NCBI GenBank assembly: GCA_033675265.1
Contig: JAUJYZ010001166.1
Span: forward strand, 135,001-199,000
Length of the DNA: 64,000 nt
Direction: 5' to 3'
Source: Actinostola sp. cb2023
Taxonomy: Eukaryota > Cnidaria > Anthozoa > Actiniaria > Actinostolidae
This document shows, piece after piece, positions 24,671 through 34,808 of the stretch; position 1 is the stretch's first letter; the number at the start of each line of letters is the position of its first letter. The notes under the pieces were generated by a model that was not told the origin of the DNA, ran no database searches, and worked only from the letters and a program-made list of their open reading frames with translations. The position numbers and the translations under genes were made by a program.

Positions 24671-27600
24671 TATTATTATCATCATCATCATCATCATCAT
24701 CATTATTATTATTATTATTATTATTAAATATGTTTCTTTGGGCATATAATTTAACGATAAATAAGATTACGAGAAGTTGTGTCAACAACTTCTCGTAATC
24801 TTATTTATCATTATTATTATCATTATTATCATCATCATCATCATCATCATTATTATTATTATTATTATTATTACAGTGTGTTTTATTAGGGGCATGGATG
24901 GTAAAATTATATTTTAACATTTTCAATGTAATGAATTTGCAGGTTCAAAATGCTGTAGCCATTGTCAGGTATTAAAGTTTGCTGTGTTTGAATGTCAATT
25001 TATAATTAATAGTATGCAGTGTTAATCAATCAATACACTGTTTTGTTAATTACACATGTTCTTTTTAATAGACCACCAGGTCACCATGCCGATACAAATA
25101 GTGCAATGGGTTACTGCTACTTTAATAATGTGGCTATTGCTGCACAGATTGCTCAAGATAAATGGGGAATGAAGAGGTATATTATTTACATGTATGTCTG
25201 AATGAGTAACAAGCTAGTAAGCTAGCAGTTGGGACAATTTATTTACTAAAATTTACTGAAAAAATGAGGATCTCATGAAGTGCCACCTAGTGGACCCCCT
25301 ACCCCCACCCCCATAGGATATATACACAATCTGCTGTACATGGAAAAGGGGAGTCAAAATGGGTATAAGATCTACTTAAACCTTGAGTCCCCTATCTCTA
25401 TTGGTACTATTACATTGTATACCTCAAAATTATTAATAGTACAATTTTTTTATTTTGTGATTCCAGAGTTCTTATTGTGGATTGGGATGTTCATCATGGT
25501 AATGGCACCCAGAGTCTGTTTGAATCTGATCCCAGGTAAAGCAGCAGAGCCCCTACAACATTGGTTTCACTTCAGTGTGTCATAAGTAATTCAAAAAGTA
25601 TTTTGCATCATTTCATTTTAATGGTGATCGATCACCATTAAAATGAAATGATGCAAAATACGAAGGGATTAATTGCCCTGTTGACAATACATATAAAGTT
25701 GCCATTCATTCATCCATCCATTTATTCATTCGTTCATCCATTCTTTCATTCATCCATCCATTCATTCATTCATTCATCCATTGAAACTGGAAAACTTGAA
25801 ACTCCATTCATTCATCCATTCATTCCTTCATTTGTCAAATTCATCCATTCATCCATTCATTCATTCATTGTATCATTCAGTGTGCTGTACTTCTCCATGC
25901 ACGAGTATCACCATGGAACCTTTTACCCTGGTTCAACAATTGCCAACTATGACGTAGTTGGAACTGGTAAAGGCAAAGGATTTAACGTCAATGTACCTTG
26001 GAATAAGGTACATTTATATACATTTACAATTAAATCACTGTATATGTTACATATCAAGCTGTACTCATATAAAGTTATTGTACTTCTGATAGTTTCACAT
26101 GGGTGATGCCGACTACTTGGCTGCATTTCAACATGTACTCCTTCCTATGGCGTATGAGGTACAGTACAGAACATAAACACTTTACCATTCTAATATACAA
26201 ACTATTTGTATCTTATTATTTCATTTAGTTTGATCCAGATATAGTACTGGTGTCAGCTGGTTTTGATTCTGCAAGAGGAGATCCCAAGGTAATATTGTTG
26301 TTCGCCATACATAAATACAAAGGTTGCATGACCATGCATTCATACAGTCACAAACCACTTACATGGGTGTTTTTATATGACAATACATATATATCATTAA
26401 TATGGTATTTTTTTGTTTTCTACTAGGGTCTTTGTGACGTCAGCCCAGAGGGTTATTGTCATCTAACTAATATGTTAATGAGTCTAGCTGGTGGCAAGGT
26501 TGTGGTCATCCTAGAGGTCAGCACTTGAGTTTAGAGTTTGGTTAATTTGGTGATTTGTAAGATGATTGTAACAATTGAGAAAGACTGCAACAAAAAATGA
26601 AAAGAACAAAGAATGAAGTGGGAACAGAAAGAGATGGAAAGAGAACTGAAGGAGAAATGAACCGTCCTAATGAATCAAAAAGGTCAAAAGAAGGAAGGAA
26701 AGAAAAATTAGTGGTTGGAATATATTTTCTTTCATTTTCCATATTTTTGTCATTTTCCATATTTTTGTGTTTTTTCATGTTATCCAGGGTGGGTATAACT
26801 TGACGTCAGTCGAGGAGTCTCTGTGTAATTGTACATCAACTCTTCTTGGTGATCCTTGTCCAAGGCTGGACGGCAGTCAGGTCCCATCCAAAAGGTACGA
26901 TATAGTAATATTATACACATGTGTTTTCACTGATTACTAAAAAATAGCTATCCATCCAATCTCATGATAGAATTCATTTGTCCTAGTCTAGTGCATAAAA
27001 CCCATGCGCAAAGTCCCAACGATCGTGACATGTGCAGTTCCATACAAAATCAAGTCGTACTAGTACATGTAAACTGCAAGACAATCAAGTTGTACACAAT
27101 CATGTACATGTAGTTTAAATTCTTTCTGTGTTTCAGTGCCATGGAATCCATAAGGGATGTTGTCAATGCTCACAGACCATTCTGGAAGGCTTTTGAATTT
27201 GTTGGTAAGTATAGCTTACATGTACATGTATTCGTACCTTCAGACCTTATATAGAAACAATACTCTTGTTACCATCATTTCCCTGACGATGGGTCAAAGA
27301 CCCGAAAGCTTGGAGTAAAATACACAAAACTCTAAATAACGTAGAAGAAGTTCCTCTTTATATGTAATACTCTTATTTATTATATAGTCAAGTCAATCCG
27401 CGCGCTCTGATTGGCTGAAAACTGTGCTGTATCAGAGAACGGAGCACGGTTTGAGCGCGTGCTCGATGGCGTAACTGGCGTCAATAGCGCGCGCACTTCA
27501 CTCGCTAAAATGTTATTCAAAAACACAACAGAATCCTCAACTTTCTTGCCCTTTTTCTCACCATTCTATATAATAAAGCAAATAGAACAGCTTTTTCCGT

Positions 27601-29925
27601 GCTCCGTTCAGTATTATACAGCACTCAGGAAGTGCCGAGAGCACTCAAGAAGTGTGGAGAGCACTCGCCACGGCTCGTGCTCTCCCTACATTTCTTTCGT
27701 GCTCTCGTCACTTCCTTCGTGCTGTATTACTGAACGGAGCACGGAAAAAGCTGTTCTATTTGTTAAGTAAAATAATTGTACGCCGCAAGCTAAGGTTGTT
27801 GCATGGTTGCCATAATCTTGCAGCATGCATGTGAATCAGTGTGCCACCGCTACTGACCAGCCCAACTTGTTTGTCAATTAATGTTTGCAATTAGTTCTTT
27901 GGCAGCTATGCATGCAGCGTATAGTTGACACAATTGTGTGCCAAAGGCCTCAGTTGTATATTTTTGTAAGGGTACATTGTATACACCAGAAGTACATAAC
28001 TTAGTCATGTGGCTTCTGGTATTCACCTATTTCAAAAAACGTTGACAACAGTGGGTCTGAATTGGATGATCTGAAACTTTTAAATTCATGTTAACCTCCG
28101 CCATATCTTGTTCAAACGCCAAGCGTGATTCCAAGCTTGAGATCGATTGAATGAATGAATTTCGCATGTTAAATAATTTTAATTATTAAAATACTAACGA
28201 AAGACCCTCAGTTTCCCATAATTCTTCTCGATCTCAGATCATCCATTTCAGATCGCCCGTTGTCAACGTTTTTTGAAATAGGTCAGTGTATGCATGCCCT
28301 CCACATACAAACACATCATCGTCATCATCATCATCATCATCATCATTATATGTATAGATATTACCATACCTAAAGAAGAAGAAAAAAAAGATGAGGAAAC
28401 TGAAGGGCTTACAGACTGTACTGGTAAAGGGTATGTAATCCTTGTAATCTAAATCGCATGAACATCATACATGTAAAACCTTGTATTGACAATGGACTCA
28501 GTAACCATGCTGTTCAGCTAGAGCACTAGTTCCAAGGCCATCAGTCTGTTCATATAGTGATCATGAATATGAGCAGGAGGTGGGCAGGCCTGCATCTCTT
28601 AGAAGATCTATGCCAATTGGGTCAATACTATTAGAGTAAAACAATATAAAACTAACAATAGAACGAGTAGACAATAGTAGATAATAAATTCTATTGTTTG
28701 TATTATCCAATCACAACAGCTCTTCTAAGCAGCTGCGTGTCACCTCCGGGCCCGGTAAAAAAGGACTTTCTTGACACCATGCAGGTCTCAGGTCCCATCC
28801 ACACGTATCGGTTTTCTGGGCGCATACTTGTCTGTCCATTTTGGCCTTCTGTCCACACATATAGACAACTTTTTCGGTTACCAAAAACGGCGACTTTCAA
28901 AAACGCTCTCCAGAGTGGAGCAATGTGAAAACGCTGGCTTATCGTTTTCATTTCACTGACTCCATTCGTCCATGCAAGACTTAGAGTTAGTGAAAGTGAT
29001 CGAGATTAGACCTTTTAAAACTCATTAATAATTCATGGCCAATTGGTCCAATCAGGGTTGTCCAATCGGTCACATGCATGGATCTTTATACCCGATAAAA
29101 CACTGATGAATAAAACATCAGTATCTTTATAGCCCGATAAAACACTGATGAATAAAACATCAGTGTCTATATGACTTATAAAGACACTGATGTTTTATTC
29201 ATCTGGGGCCGGTTGTTCGAAAGGCGGTTAGTGCTAATCCTGCATTAACATCAATAGTTTTCTTAAGATTTAATCCTGGATTAGCGCTAACCGCCTTTCG
29301 AACAACCGGGCCCTAGTTCTTTATCAGTGATAAAGACTGATTGCCTGTAACATAGGTCATGCAAAGGTCTCATTTACTCGTATCATTGACCTCGGATCTT
29401 TATATGCCGATAAAACGCGATCTCTCGTTTTATAAACTTCACATAAAACTGATGTGTTTTTTTTAACTTTAAATTCGTTAAAATTCTCCGATATCATATC
29501 AGTACCGAAATTCTAGACTCTGAGACATGTTTGAAAAAAACCCTGAAGATATTGAGTTCCTGTTAACTTTGCAAGATTCTTCATATATATTTATCAGGAC
29601 CAATGCATTTGTCACGCTTAGACTTGTACAGAATGCGAGTGTCTGTCAATATGAGTGTTCAAAGTGAAATGCCCAGTTTTACTGAAATATATCTCCTATT
29701 TTTTTGTATTCCTTAGGAAAAATGAATACACTTCAGATTTGGAAGGTATAATAAATCTTAACTCCACGTTACAATTATAGTGATTTTACGTTGTGATCGA
29801 GGCAGTTATTGTGATCAGTTTATTAAAATATGGTACATATTATTATTAACTTTTTTTTAATTCCCAGTTTTTCTCTGCCTTATTGTTTTTCAGAGGAAAA
29901 TGGCACCATAAATTCCACGAATTAA
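16054..29925 (+). CDS. HDAC6-like: Single-domain class IIb histone deacetylase
   Basis: Zinc-dependent lysine deacetylase. Exons: 16054-16107, 16697-16784, 17600-17640, 18365-18461, 24296-24367, 24943-24968, 25072-25176, 25467-25535, 25881-26007, 26093-26158, 26229-26288, 26427-26516, 26788-26894, 27137-27204, 28358-28430, 29717-29745, 29894-29925. All introns are GT-AG and all phases agree, giving 400 residues from the first complete codon. The domain opens [17 protein letters not shown]. Catalytic features are present: PPGHH (130-131), [11 protein letters not shown] with zinc ligands D168 and H170, the third ligand D261 in GFDSARGDP, and GGY (Y301). A Lys (268) follows GDP, as in HDAC6 catalytic domain 1. 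Unlike HDAC6 there is one domain and no ZnF-UBP; after it comes only a short acidic tail (about 45 residues). The intron at 18462-24295 is 5.8 kb and full of repeats. The N-terminal exon is not settled. HDAC10-like identity is the alternative. Confidence 0.92.
16268..16534. mobile_element. MITE with TTAA target-site duplication
   Basis: Ends AGGAGCACTCTCACAG and CTGTGAGAGTGCTCCT, with TTAA directly outside both (16264-16267 and 16535-16538). It is 267 bp with no transposase and lies in the first intron of the HDAC gene. TTAA duplication is the piggyBac signature; assignment to that superfamily is inference. Confidence 0.75.
16595..16640. repeat. ATT/ATA microsatellite palindrome
   Basis: (ATT)n followed by ATATATATA and (AAT)n, so the array is self-complementary. 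It sits in an HDAC intron. Confidence 0.7.
17902..18240 (+). mobile_element. tRNA-derived SINE
   Basis: It starts with a tRNA-like head: box A-like TAGCCGAGTGGTGAGAG and box B-like AGTTCAATTCC about 60 bp later, with a stretch like the long variable arm of a Ser/Leu tRNA between. A tRNA-unrelated body follows, then a T/A-rich tail with (ATT)n near 18130-18200. Inserted in the HDAC intron, same strand as the gene. Confidence 0.65.
19780..20640. mobile_element. Nested element with GATATTTAG repeats
   Basis: Ends AGGCCTTGACACAAATATC and GATATTTGTGTCAAGGCCT are inverted. Just inside both ends are strings of GATATTTAG units, in direct orientation on both sides. A CACAGG-type motif (TGGGTTTCCTGTG) lies just outside the left end near 19747. 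Confidence 0.65.
20187..20335. mobile_element. Near-perfect palindromic MITE
   Basis: Arms of about 45 bp: TTATTACACGGGTAGTTGTG onward at 20190, and its complement ending TTATTACACGGG-reversed near 20330. The centre is about 20250. No coding capacity. It forms the core of the nested element. Confidence 0.75.
21710..24260 (+). repeat. 2.5-kb minisatellite, 23/27-bp units
   Basis: About 100 copies of TTGGTTGATTGTTTGTTTGC plus TGC, with GGTT-for-GATT variants and 4-bp GGTT insertions that make 27-bp units. It ends about 35 bp before the splice acceptor at 24295, so it fills the 3' part of an HDAC intron. The cysteine/leucine-rich open frames along it arise from the repeat and shift frame with each unit-length change; they are not genes. 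Confidence 0.95.
24566..24755. repeat. ATT/ATC microsatellite
   Basis: Alternating blocks of (ATT)n and (ATC)n in an HDAC intron. The poly-Asp/poly-Asn or Met/Ile frames on the minus strand are simple-sequence artefacts. Confidence 0.9.
24756..24809. repeat. Perfect hairpin between microsatellites
   Basis: 25-bp arms (GATAAATAAGATTACGAGAA and onward) around a 4-nt spacer. Trinucleotide arrays lie directly outside both arms (24566-24750 and 24808-24870). Confidence 0.9.
25598..25661. repeat. Perfect 64-bp palindrome without spacer
   Basis: GTATTTTGCATCATTTCATT and onward to the centre GGTGATCGATCACC, then the exact complement back to 25661. It lies in the HDAC intron between exons at 25467 and 25881. 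Confidence 0.9.
25700..25875 (+). repeat. CATT/CATC microsatellite
   Basis: CATTCATCCATCCATT-type tetranucleotide array interrupted near 25785-25800. It ends just before the splice acceptor at 25880. Confidence 0.85.
27283..27330 (+). ncRNA. Hammerhead-ribozyme-like core (possible)
   Basis: CTGACGA is followed by a GGGTC-AAA-GACCC stem and then GAAA, which is the order of the conserved hammerhead core (CUGANGA, stem II, GAAA). Such motifs are known from Penelope-like retroelements. Stems I and III cannot be drawn convincingly here, and no Penelope reverse transcriptase is nearby, so this may be a relic. Confidence 0.3.
27400..27775. mobile_element. Palindromic MITE in HDAC intron
   Basis: Arms CAAATAGAACAGCTTTTTCC (about 27579) and GGAAAAAGCTGTTCTATTTG (about 27745) continue inward for about 45 bp with CGTGCTCCGTTCAG. 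Just outside the left arm is a GCGCGCTCTGATTGGCTG segment. No coding capacity is credited to the open frames here. Confidence 0.65.
28024..28284. mobile_element. MITE, CACCTATTTCAAAAAACG family
   Basis: The left end CACCTATTTCAAAAAACGTT and the right end AACGTTTTTTGAAATAGGT are inverted, with further matching inner arms (GACAAC...GGATGATCTGA). About 260 bp, in an HDAC intron. Confidence 0.8.
29095..29203. repeat. Direct plus inverted CCCGATAAAACACTGATG repeat
   Basis: CCCGATAAAACACTGATGAA occurs twice (about 29090 and 29133), and an inverted partner ACACTGATGTTTTATTCATC follows near 29183. Related text is seen near 36350 and 36395. Confidence 0.65.
29205..29313. mobile_element. Palindromic MITE, GGTTGTTCGAAAGGCGG ends
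   Basis: Arms GGTTGTTCGAAAGGCGGTTA and TAACCGCCTTTCGAACAACC are near-perfect inverted copies around a centre of about 30 bp. It resembles a type common in marine invertebrate genomes (from memory, not searched). Confidence 0.8.
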
Positions 29926-30532
29926 CTACAATGAACTATGCTGACACTGGTGTCGACACACTGGACGTACATTACATAACTGTGCAGGGCTGTATGGGCT
30001 GTATTATTATGATTTTAAACATGCTGTTGAAATCTTATTCTCAACTTACTTTTTATTTATTAGTTTGTGTTTTTTTGTGTGGTAATTTATAGCAACTATC
30101 CCTCATTTTAGTATCTAGGCCAGTCTGTCCTAGTATTAGCCTGCGTATAGCTACACTGTACGCAGGCTATCCTAGTATTTGTGTAAATGTTATTGGCCCT
30201 GCTCCCATGAATGGTGATCGTGGGTTCAAATTCTGTCAAGGTCGGATATGTTTTTCTGTTTCTCCTTTCCTTTCTTGGGCTAATGCTCCAAAGGATTTTA
30301 TGGGTAATTGACATCCATCTTCCTCATTTTATTTATTAGTCTTTTAAAAACAATAGTAATAACTATATGTCTTGTACTTGCATGTCTTGCATGTTCACTC
30401 AAATCATTAAAGAACACTCTACACCTTATTCCTATAGCCTTAATTGCTTCTTTCTTTTTGCGTCTCAGAAGCTGGTCATAGTTTTGATGGCTCGGATCAA
30501 AACCCCTTCCGTCTCCCTGGGATTCCATATAC
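29926..30532. other. HDAC 3' flank, no gene
   Basis: A hairpin TAGCCTGCGTA / TACGCAGGCTA lies at about 30138-30170. A tRNA box-B-like GGGTTCAAATTCT near 30222 may be a SINE remnant. No protein-coding signal. Confidence 0.35.
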
Positions 30533-30870
30533 TACACTGAGACGAAGCTCTCGTTAACGAACACCTCAGGAATTCGAAAAAGTGGTCCTAACTAGAGCTG
30601 GTCGCTTACGAGAATGGGCTCTCATTAGCGACCACGATCAAAAAAAATATTAGAGGCTGGTCGCTTGCGAGAGCTTGTAGCTCTTGAGATGTCTTGAGAC
30701 TAACGATTTCATGGTGGCACATTTTATTTTGCATGGGATTGTAGCTACCAAAAGTGGTCGTGGTCGCTTACGAGAGCTTTTAATTACAGAGTTTGAGTGA
30801 CAATACAAACGGAGTTTCGTAAAGGTGGCCTTAACTAGAGCTGGTCGCTTACGAGAGCTTCGACTGCCAG
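30533..30870. mobile_element. Tigger-like MITE at the duplication breakpoint
   Basis: The left end ACGAAGCTCTCGTTAACGA and the right end GGTCGCTTACGAGAGCTTCG are inverted, with several internal GCTGGTCGCTTACGAGAGC units. In copy B the homologous element (40301-40818) lacks its left end, so the duplication breakpoint falls inside this element at about 30563. Confidence 0.65.
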
Positions 30871-31301
30871 CTGCATATCACATCGGTATACAGTCAAACC
30901 TCTTGGCAACGGCTTCATGGGGCGTAAATGTTTGAAAAATGAATAAGTTCATTTGTCGACTGCAAGACAAAAAAAATGACTATGACAAAGAGGTGGCCAA
31001 GAGTTTTTTTTCAGACATTCGAACGTACTTCAGTCCATCTATATTTAGGGTTGAAAATATAACTTGAAAATCGGGACGCAGTTCCCATTTATTTAACCTC
31101 CTTTGCAGACGTTTTAGGAGGCTGCCATTTATTTATTTCAAAACTCATTGAATTGTTTGACAAACTTTCAGAATAAAAAATTACACCATTTAAAAGTCAT
31201 TTTGTCATCGAATTTTCTGATACTAGGTAGAAGCCAAAATTTACAGTACTTGGAAAAATGAGGAAAAATGTAATTCGAATTTTGTTTTTGGGTTACCTGT
31301 G

Positions 31302-31322
31302 TCGTGCCACATAATTTACAAG
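31302..31322 (+). promoter_or_regulatory. 5' leader of ARL6IP5-like gene
   Basis: The bases just before the ATG (CGTGCCACATAATTTACAAG) are kept in copy B, as is TGGGTTACCTGTG (about 31289-31301), a CACAGG-type motif. Conservation follows from the duplication and is not proof of regulation. Confidence 0.3.
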
Positions 31323-33296
31323 ATGGCGGCCAACACTGGAGTGCAGCTTCCACCTTTCCGCTCTTTACAAGATGTTCTCACGGACGCGCAGTTCACGCTA
31401 CCAACAATCAACGACCCTGAGAGGATGGGAAATAGAATAATAAATAATCTGATCTACTACCAAACCAATTATTTCTTGTTGTACTTGGTGATTTTCTTGA
31501 TTGTCGGGTGAGTGATACAGTAGATATAAGCTTATAGCTGGGTTTGGGACTAGAACACATTGGACACTTAAATAAACAGTTTTGTTTTGTATCTGTGTAA
31601 GCTATGTTAACGATTATAAACCTACAAATAAAGGTATTCAATCAAAAGATATAGGATATCTAAAAAATTACAGTAAGCTTATAAGACTTAAGCTTTAATA
31701 CATGTAAGCTTAAGCTTATATGTATATAAACTTAAGCTTAAATGTAACACAACAATATAAAGCTTTAAACTGTACAGACTATATACATTGTGCAACACAA
31801 TTGTACTGTGTGTGTAGCGATGTTCACCGTGAGGCAGCCATTGTTAATTTTTTGCCAACCAGAAACCGATTGGCTAATTAAATAAAGCAACTTGTGAAGA
31901 GCTTTTTAAAATTGTAATCATGGTTGAGCAAATATGACATCAATAGGGTTTACAAACTGAACATCGCTATACTTTATAATAATCATTATAATATAGCAAT
32001 GATAAAACGTGCACTCTGATTGGCTAGAGTTCTATGAACTATTTCCCCATGGGCTGCACGCTCTCGTCAACTTCCCACTGGCCTTGTCTGATTGTGTGTG
32101 CACTGTTCGAAACAACGTGTGCGCTCATTGGCTAAAATAGCTATGAACTATTTCCCCATGGGCTGCACGCTCTCTAGATGCCATGTTATAGATCAAAGTA
32201 GTCAACTCGCATCCATGCGCCCATAGCATTATAGACGCACTCAAAAAAATATAAAGAACTCTTAACAAGCTAGAGTCAATTGTACTCGGCTACGCCTCGT
32301 GCCACTCTTACGCTTGTTAAGAGTTCTTTATATTTTCTCTTGTGCGTCTATAACACATATATGGGTGCATGGACGGTCGTTGACTAATTGATATATAATA
32401 AATAACTGTTAGCATTTTTGTATTTGTTTCAGTACATTATATCCAAAAGATATGATCATAGGTGCATTGGCAGTGATAATAGCACTCATTATATATAGCA
32501 AGATATACAAGGCAAAGCAGACTAGCACACACCAAAGAAGTACAGCAGAAAACTTTATTCCACTGGCTGTTGTTGCTATTATTGTCTTACTGATGTATGC
32601 CATGGGGTCTGTTATGGTGTTCTTGTGGGGTTTGGTGACCCCTCTCTTTGGTAAGCCAATGATATTTTTAGACAGATCACGCTCTGATAAGCTGGCTACT
32701 GTATCATTCTATATCAGAGGACAGAGCTCCCAAAAATTGTCCCAAAATATGTTATAAAAGTAATATAGAATGACAGCTTGTGTCTATATCATTGGAGTGC
32801 AGAAGAGGAGCATTAGGATGGCTTAGTTGGTTAGTGTGCAGTCTTCTAAGCGAGAGGTGCCCAGTTCGATTCTTCATGACCTCACATCCTTGTCTTCCCG
32901 CTAATCCGTGTAGCTCAGTTCAGCTTTAAATACCTGTAAGATGGAGCACTGATGGAGGGAGGGGGTAAAGGGGTGCACCGTCAGCCTCCTGGGAGATCAG
33001 TTTCAACTGAAGGGGTTACGGACGTTAAATGTAGTACCTTTACCTTTAGTGCAAAGAGAGAACTCCACTTTAGCTCGTGTTCCTTTGTGTAGATTCTTGT
33101 GTGCTCTACAACTCCCATCATGGTTATATCACAATACTATTTTTATATTGCTTAAATAATTATACTGTCAAGTTCCTGTCTCTCTCTTCAATTACCCAGG
33201 TGGGTCACTGTACTCTTGGGATAGGGATTTAGAGATTTAGAGGTGGCCACAGTGCTCTACAGGGACCACAGAGCGAGTTTCATATTGTCCCCCCCC

Positions 33297-33337
<41 letters not shown>

Positions 33338-33679
33338 ACTTCCCCCTTCCCCCCTCTGCAGTCCCTGGGCCATTGTAGGGCTGTTTCAATAACAACAAAA
33401 TGTATGGACTGGCTAGTGGTTAGAACCAAAAAAAACCTAGCTGTTACAGAGAGGTAGCCATTCTGTACATTTCCCATTTGCAGTTTTTAATCAATGTATT
33501 GTTAATACTATTGTCTTCTAGTGGCTTTCTTGCATGCTGCTTGTCGAAAGAGGAATCTAAGAAATAAGTTTACCAATGCGACTGACTTATTCAAGGAAAA
33601 CCCAAGCCCAATGGCAATCATTCTGAACTTCATTTGTGAGAAGCAGGAAGAAGCTGAGAGGCAATACACAGTGAAATAA
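31323..33679 (+). CDS. ARL6IP5-like: PRAF/ARL6IP5-like membrane protein
   Basis: Three exons: 31323-31507, 32433-32650, 33522-33679. GT-AG introns with phases 2 and 1 give 186 residues, against 188 for human ARL6IP5 (from memory). The start is the ATG in ACAAGATGGCGGCC. Family traits in order: a cytosolic N-terminus, RIINNLIYYQTNYF before the first hydrophobic stretch (about residues 42-64), TLYPKDMIIGALAVIIALII, a loop with KAKQTSTHQRSTAEN, two more hydrophobic stretches (about 100-135), AFLHAACRKRNLRNKF and a charged tail. PRAF proteins sit in ER/Golgi membranes with four hydrophobic segments and act in Rab/Arl-linked traffic and glutamate transporter retention (family knowledge). Assignment within PRAF1-3 is by resemblance to ARL6IP5. 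AATAAA follows the stop by 24 nt. Confidence 0.9.
32229..32353. mobile_element. Palindromic MITE in ARL6IP5 intron 1
   Basis: Arms TTATAGACGCAC...TAAAGAACTCTTAACAAGC and the inverse GCTTGTTAAGAGTTCTTTA...GTGCGTCTATAA. Upstream (32034 and 32143) is a direct repeat CTATGAACTATTTCCCCATG. Neither is present at the matching place in copy B. Confidence 0.75.
32814..33055 (+). mobile_element. tRNA-derived SINE in ARL6IP5 intron 2
   Basis: The head has box A-like TGGCTTAGTTGGTTAG and box B-like AGTTCGATTCTT at tRNA spacing. The body ends with GTACCTTTACCTTTAGTGC. A matching copy sits at 50254-50495 in the duplicate, so insertion predates the duplication. Confidence 0.75.
33298..33337. repeat. C40 homopolymer
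   Basis: 40 cytosines in a row, inside ARL6IP5 intron 2. The glycine-rich minus-strand frame over it is an artefact. Confidence 0.9.
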
Positions 33680-33702
33680 CAGATCACACTCTCCTGTGGT
33701 CT

Positions 33703-33708
33703 AATAAA
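33703..33708 (+). terminator. Poly(A) signal AATAAA of ARL6IP5-like gene
   Basis: AATAAA within CTAATAAAATAAATATT, 24 nt after the stop; a second overlapping-type signal follows directly. The block is kept in copy B near 52785. Confidence 0.6.
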
Positions 33709-33798
33709 ATAAATATTAGAAAAAGATAGATTTAGTAAAATTCCCACTCCACTCAGTAGGGAACAATTTCAGAGTCACTTTTGAGAATTAATAGTTGC

Positions 33799-34027
33799 AT
33801 ATACACTCATTTGCAGAAACGTTGTAGTATACATTTATACAAATATCATGAGATACAAGATATCTAATGAGATACAAAGTGTGAAACATCACTTATTTTC
33901 TTCTAATATATCTGAAACATCAATTTTAGATTAGTACGACAACACAATAATTTTCAGCACTATTTTGAGCTTAAACAGTTGTATTTTAGCATGTTTAAAC
34001 TACAACGTTTCTGCAATCGAGTGTATG
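33799..34027. mobile_element. MITE, ends TTGCAGAAACGTTGTAG (copy A)
   Basis: Inverted ends TTGCAGAAACGTTGTAG (33810) and CTACAACGTTTCTGCAA (34000). The same element is in copy B at 52886-53477, but there the interior runs in the opposite orientation. Confidence 0.75.
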
Positions 34028-34324
34028 TGACAGAAATGTAATGTGAATTTATATCAGTCAAAGGCATATAAAAGATATGTTTTATTGTGTTTGAGAAGCA
34101 CTTTTAAGAAACATTTTACCATGTTGAATACATAATGAATTTAGGGAAGAAAACGTTCAATAATAAAAATATAAATTGCAGTTGGGAACATACCCACTGG
34201 TCTTGTGTTCCAGTTGTACTTGAAACTGTAAGCCCATTTAAAAATCAAATATTATTTCAGTCGGCATTTCAGCATTGATTTTGATAATTTTGGGAAAATA
34301 TATAGCCTTCAAAAAAAACCTGAA

Positions 34325-34530
34325 CAGACACCTTTGTGTTGCTACAGTATTCAAACAATGTTCTGTGGGTTACTTTTTTGGAAGAGCTCTTCAAAGAAAA
34401 GGAAACTTACAGATTGACTCTATTGATGCAGTATTCACACGATCTTCCATGCGTTACTTTTTTGGAAAAGATTTTCACAAAAGAATGTACAGGTGTAGCT
34501 ACAATTTTCAAAAGATCGTCTATGCAATAA
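34325..34530 (+). repeat. Tandem units of about 80 bp, three copies
   Basis: Units read roughly GTTGCTACAGTATTCAAACA ... GTTACTTTTTTGGAAGAG and are diverged. The same unit recurs at about 62228-62460 within the intron of the DED-NHL gene. Confidence 0.6.
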
Positions 34531-34808
34531 GTTTGTGGTAATTTGAAAAAATTCGTTGGGTTCGTCTTGTTTCGACTTGCATTCAACAGGATTCGACATC
34601 AGGCCCGTAGGAGGGGGTAAGAGGGGTTCGAACGAACCCCCCTCCTCCCCCCCTCCCCCCCTTGAGGAGAAATGTTTTCTTCTTCAGGAGATTGTTCAGC
34701 CGCCTCCTAAAAAGCTTAAAAGTGAACACAGCAATTCTACATTATTTCAAGTCTTTCAAGCTTTTTTTACTTAGAATTCCAAGTATCGGCATGGTTGCAG
34801 TTCAGCTG

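Noticed and set aside
24473..24788. Poly-Asp/Asn and poly-Met/Ile frames on the minus strand
   Set aside because: Translation of ATT/ATC microsatellite.
25019..26106. Independent short genes at 25019-25201, 25280-25585 and 25648-26106
   Set aside because: They contain HDAC exons ([28 protein letters not shown]) read through introns; they belong to one spliced gene.
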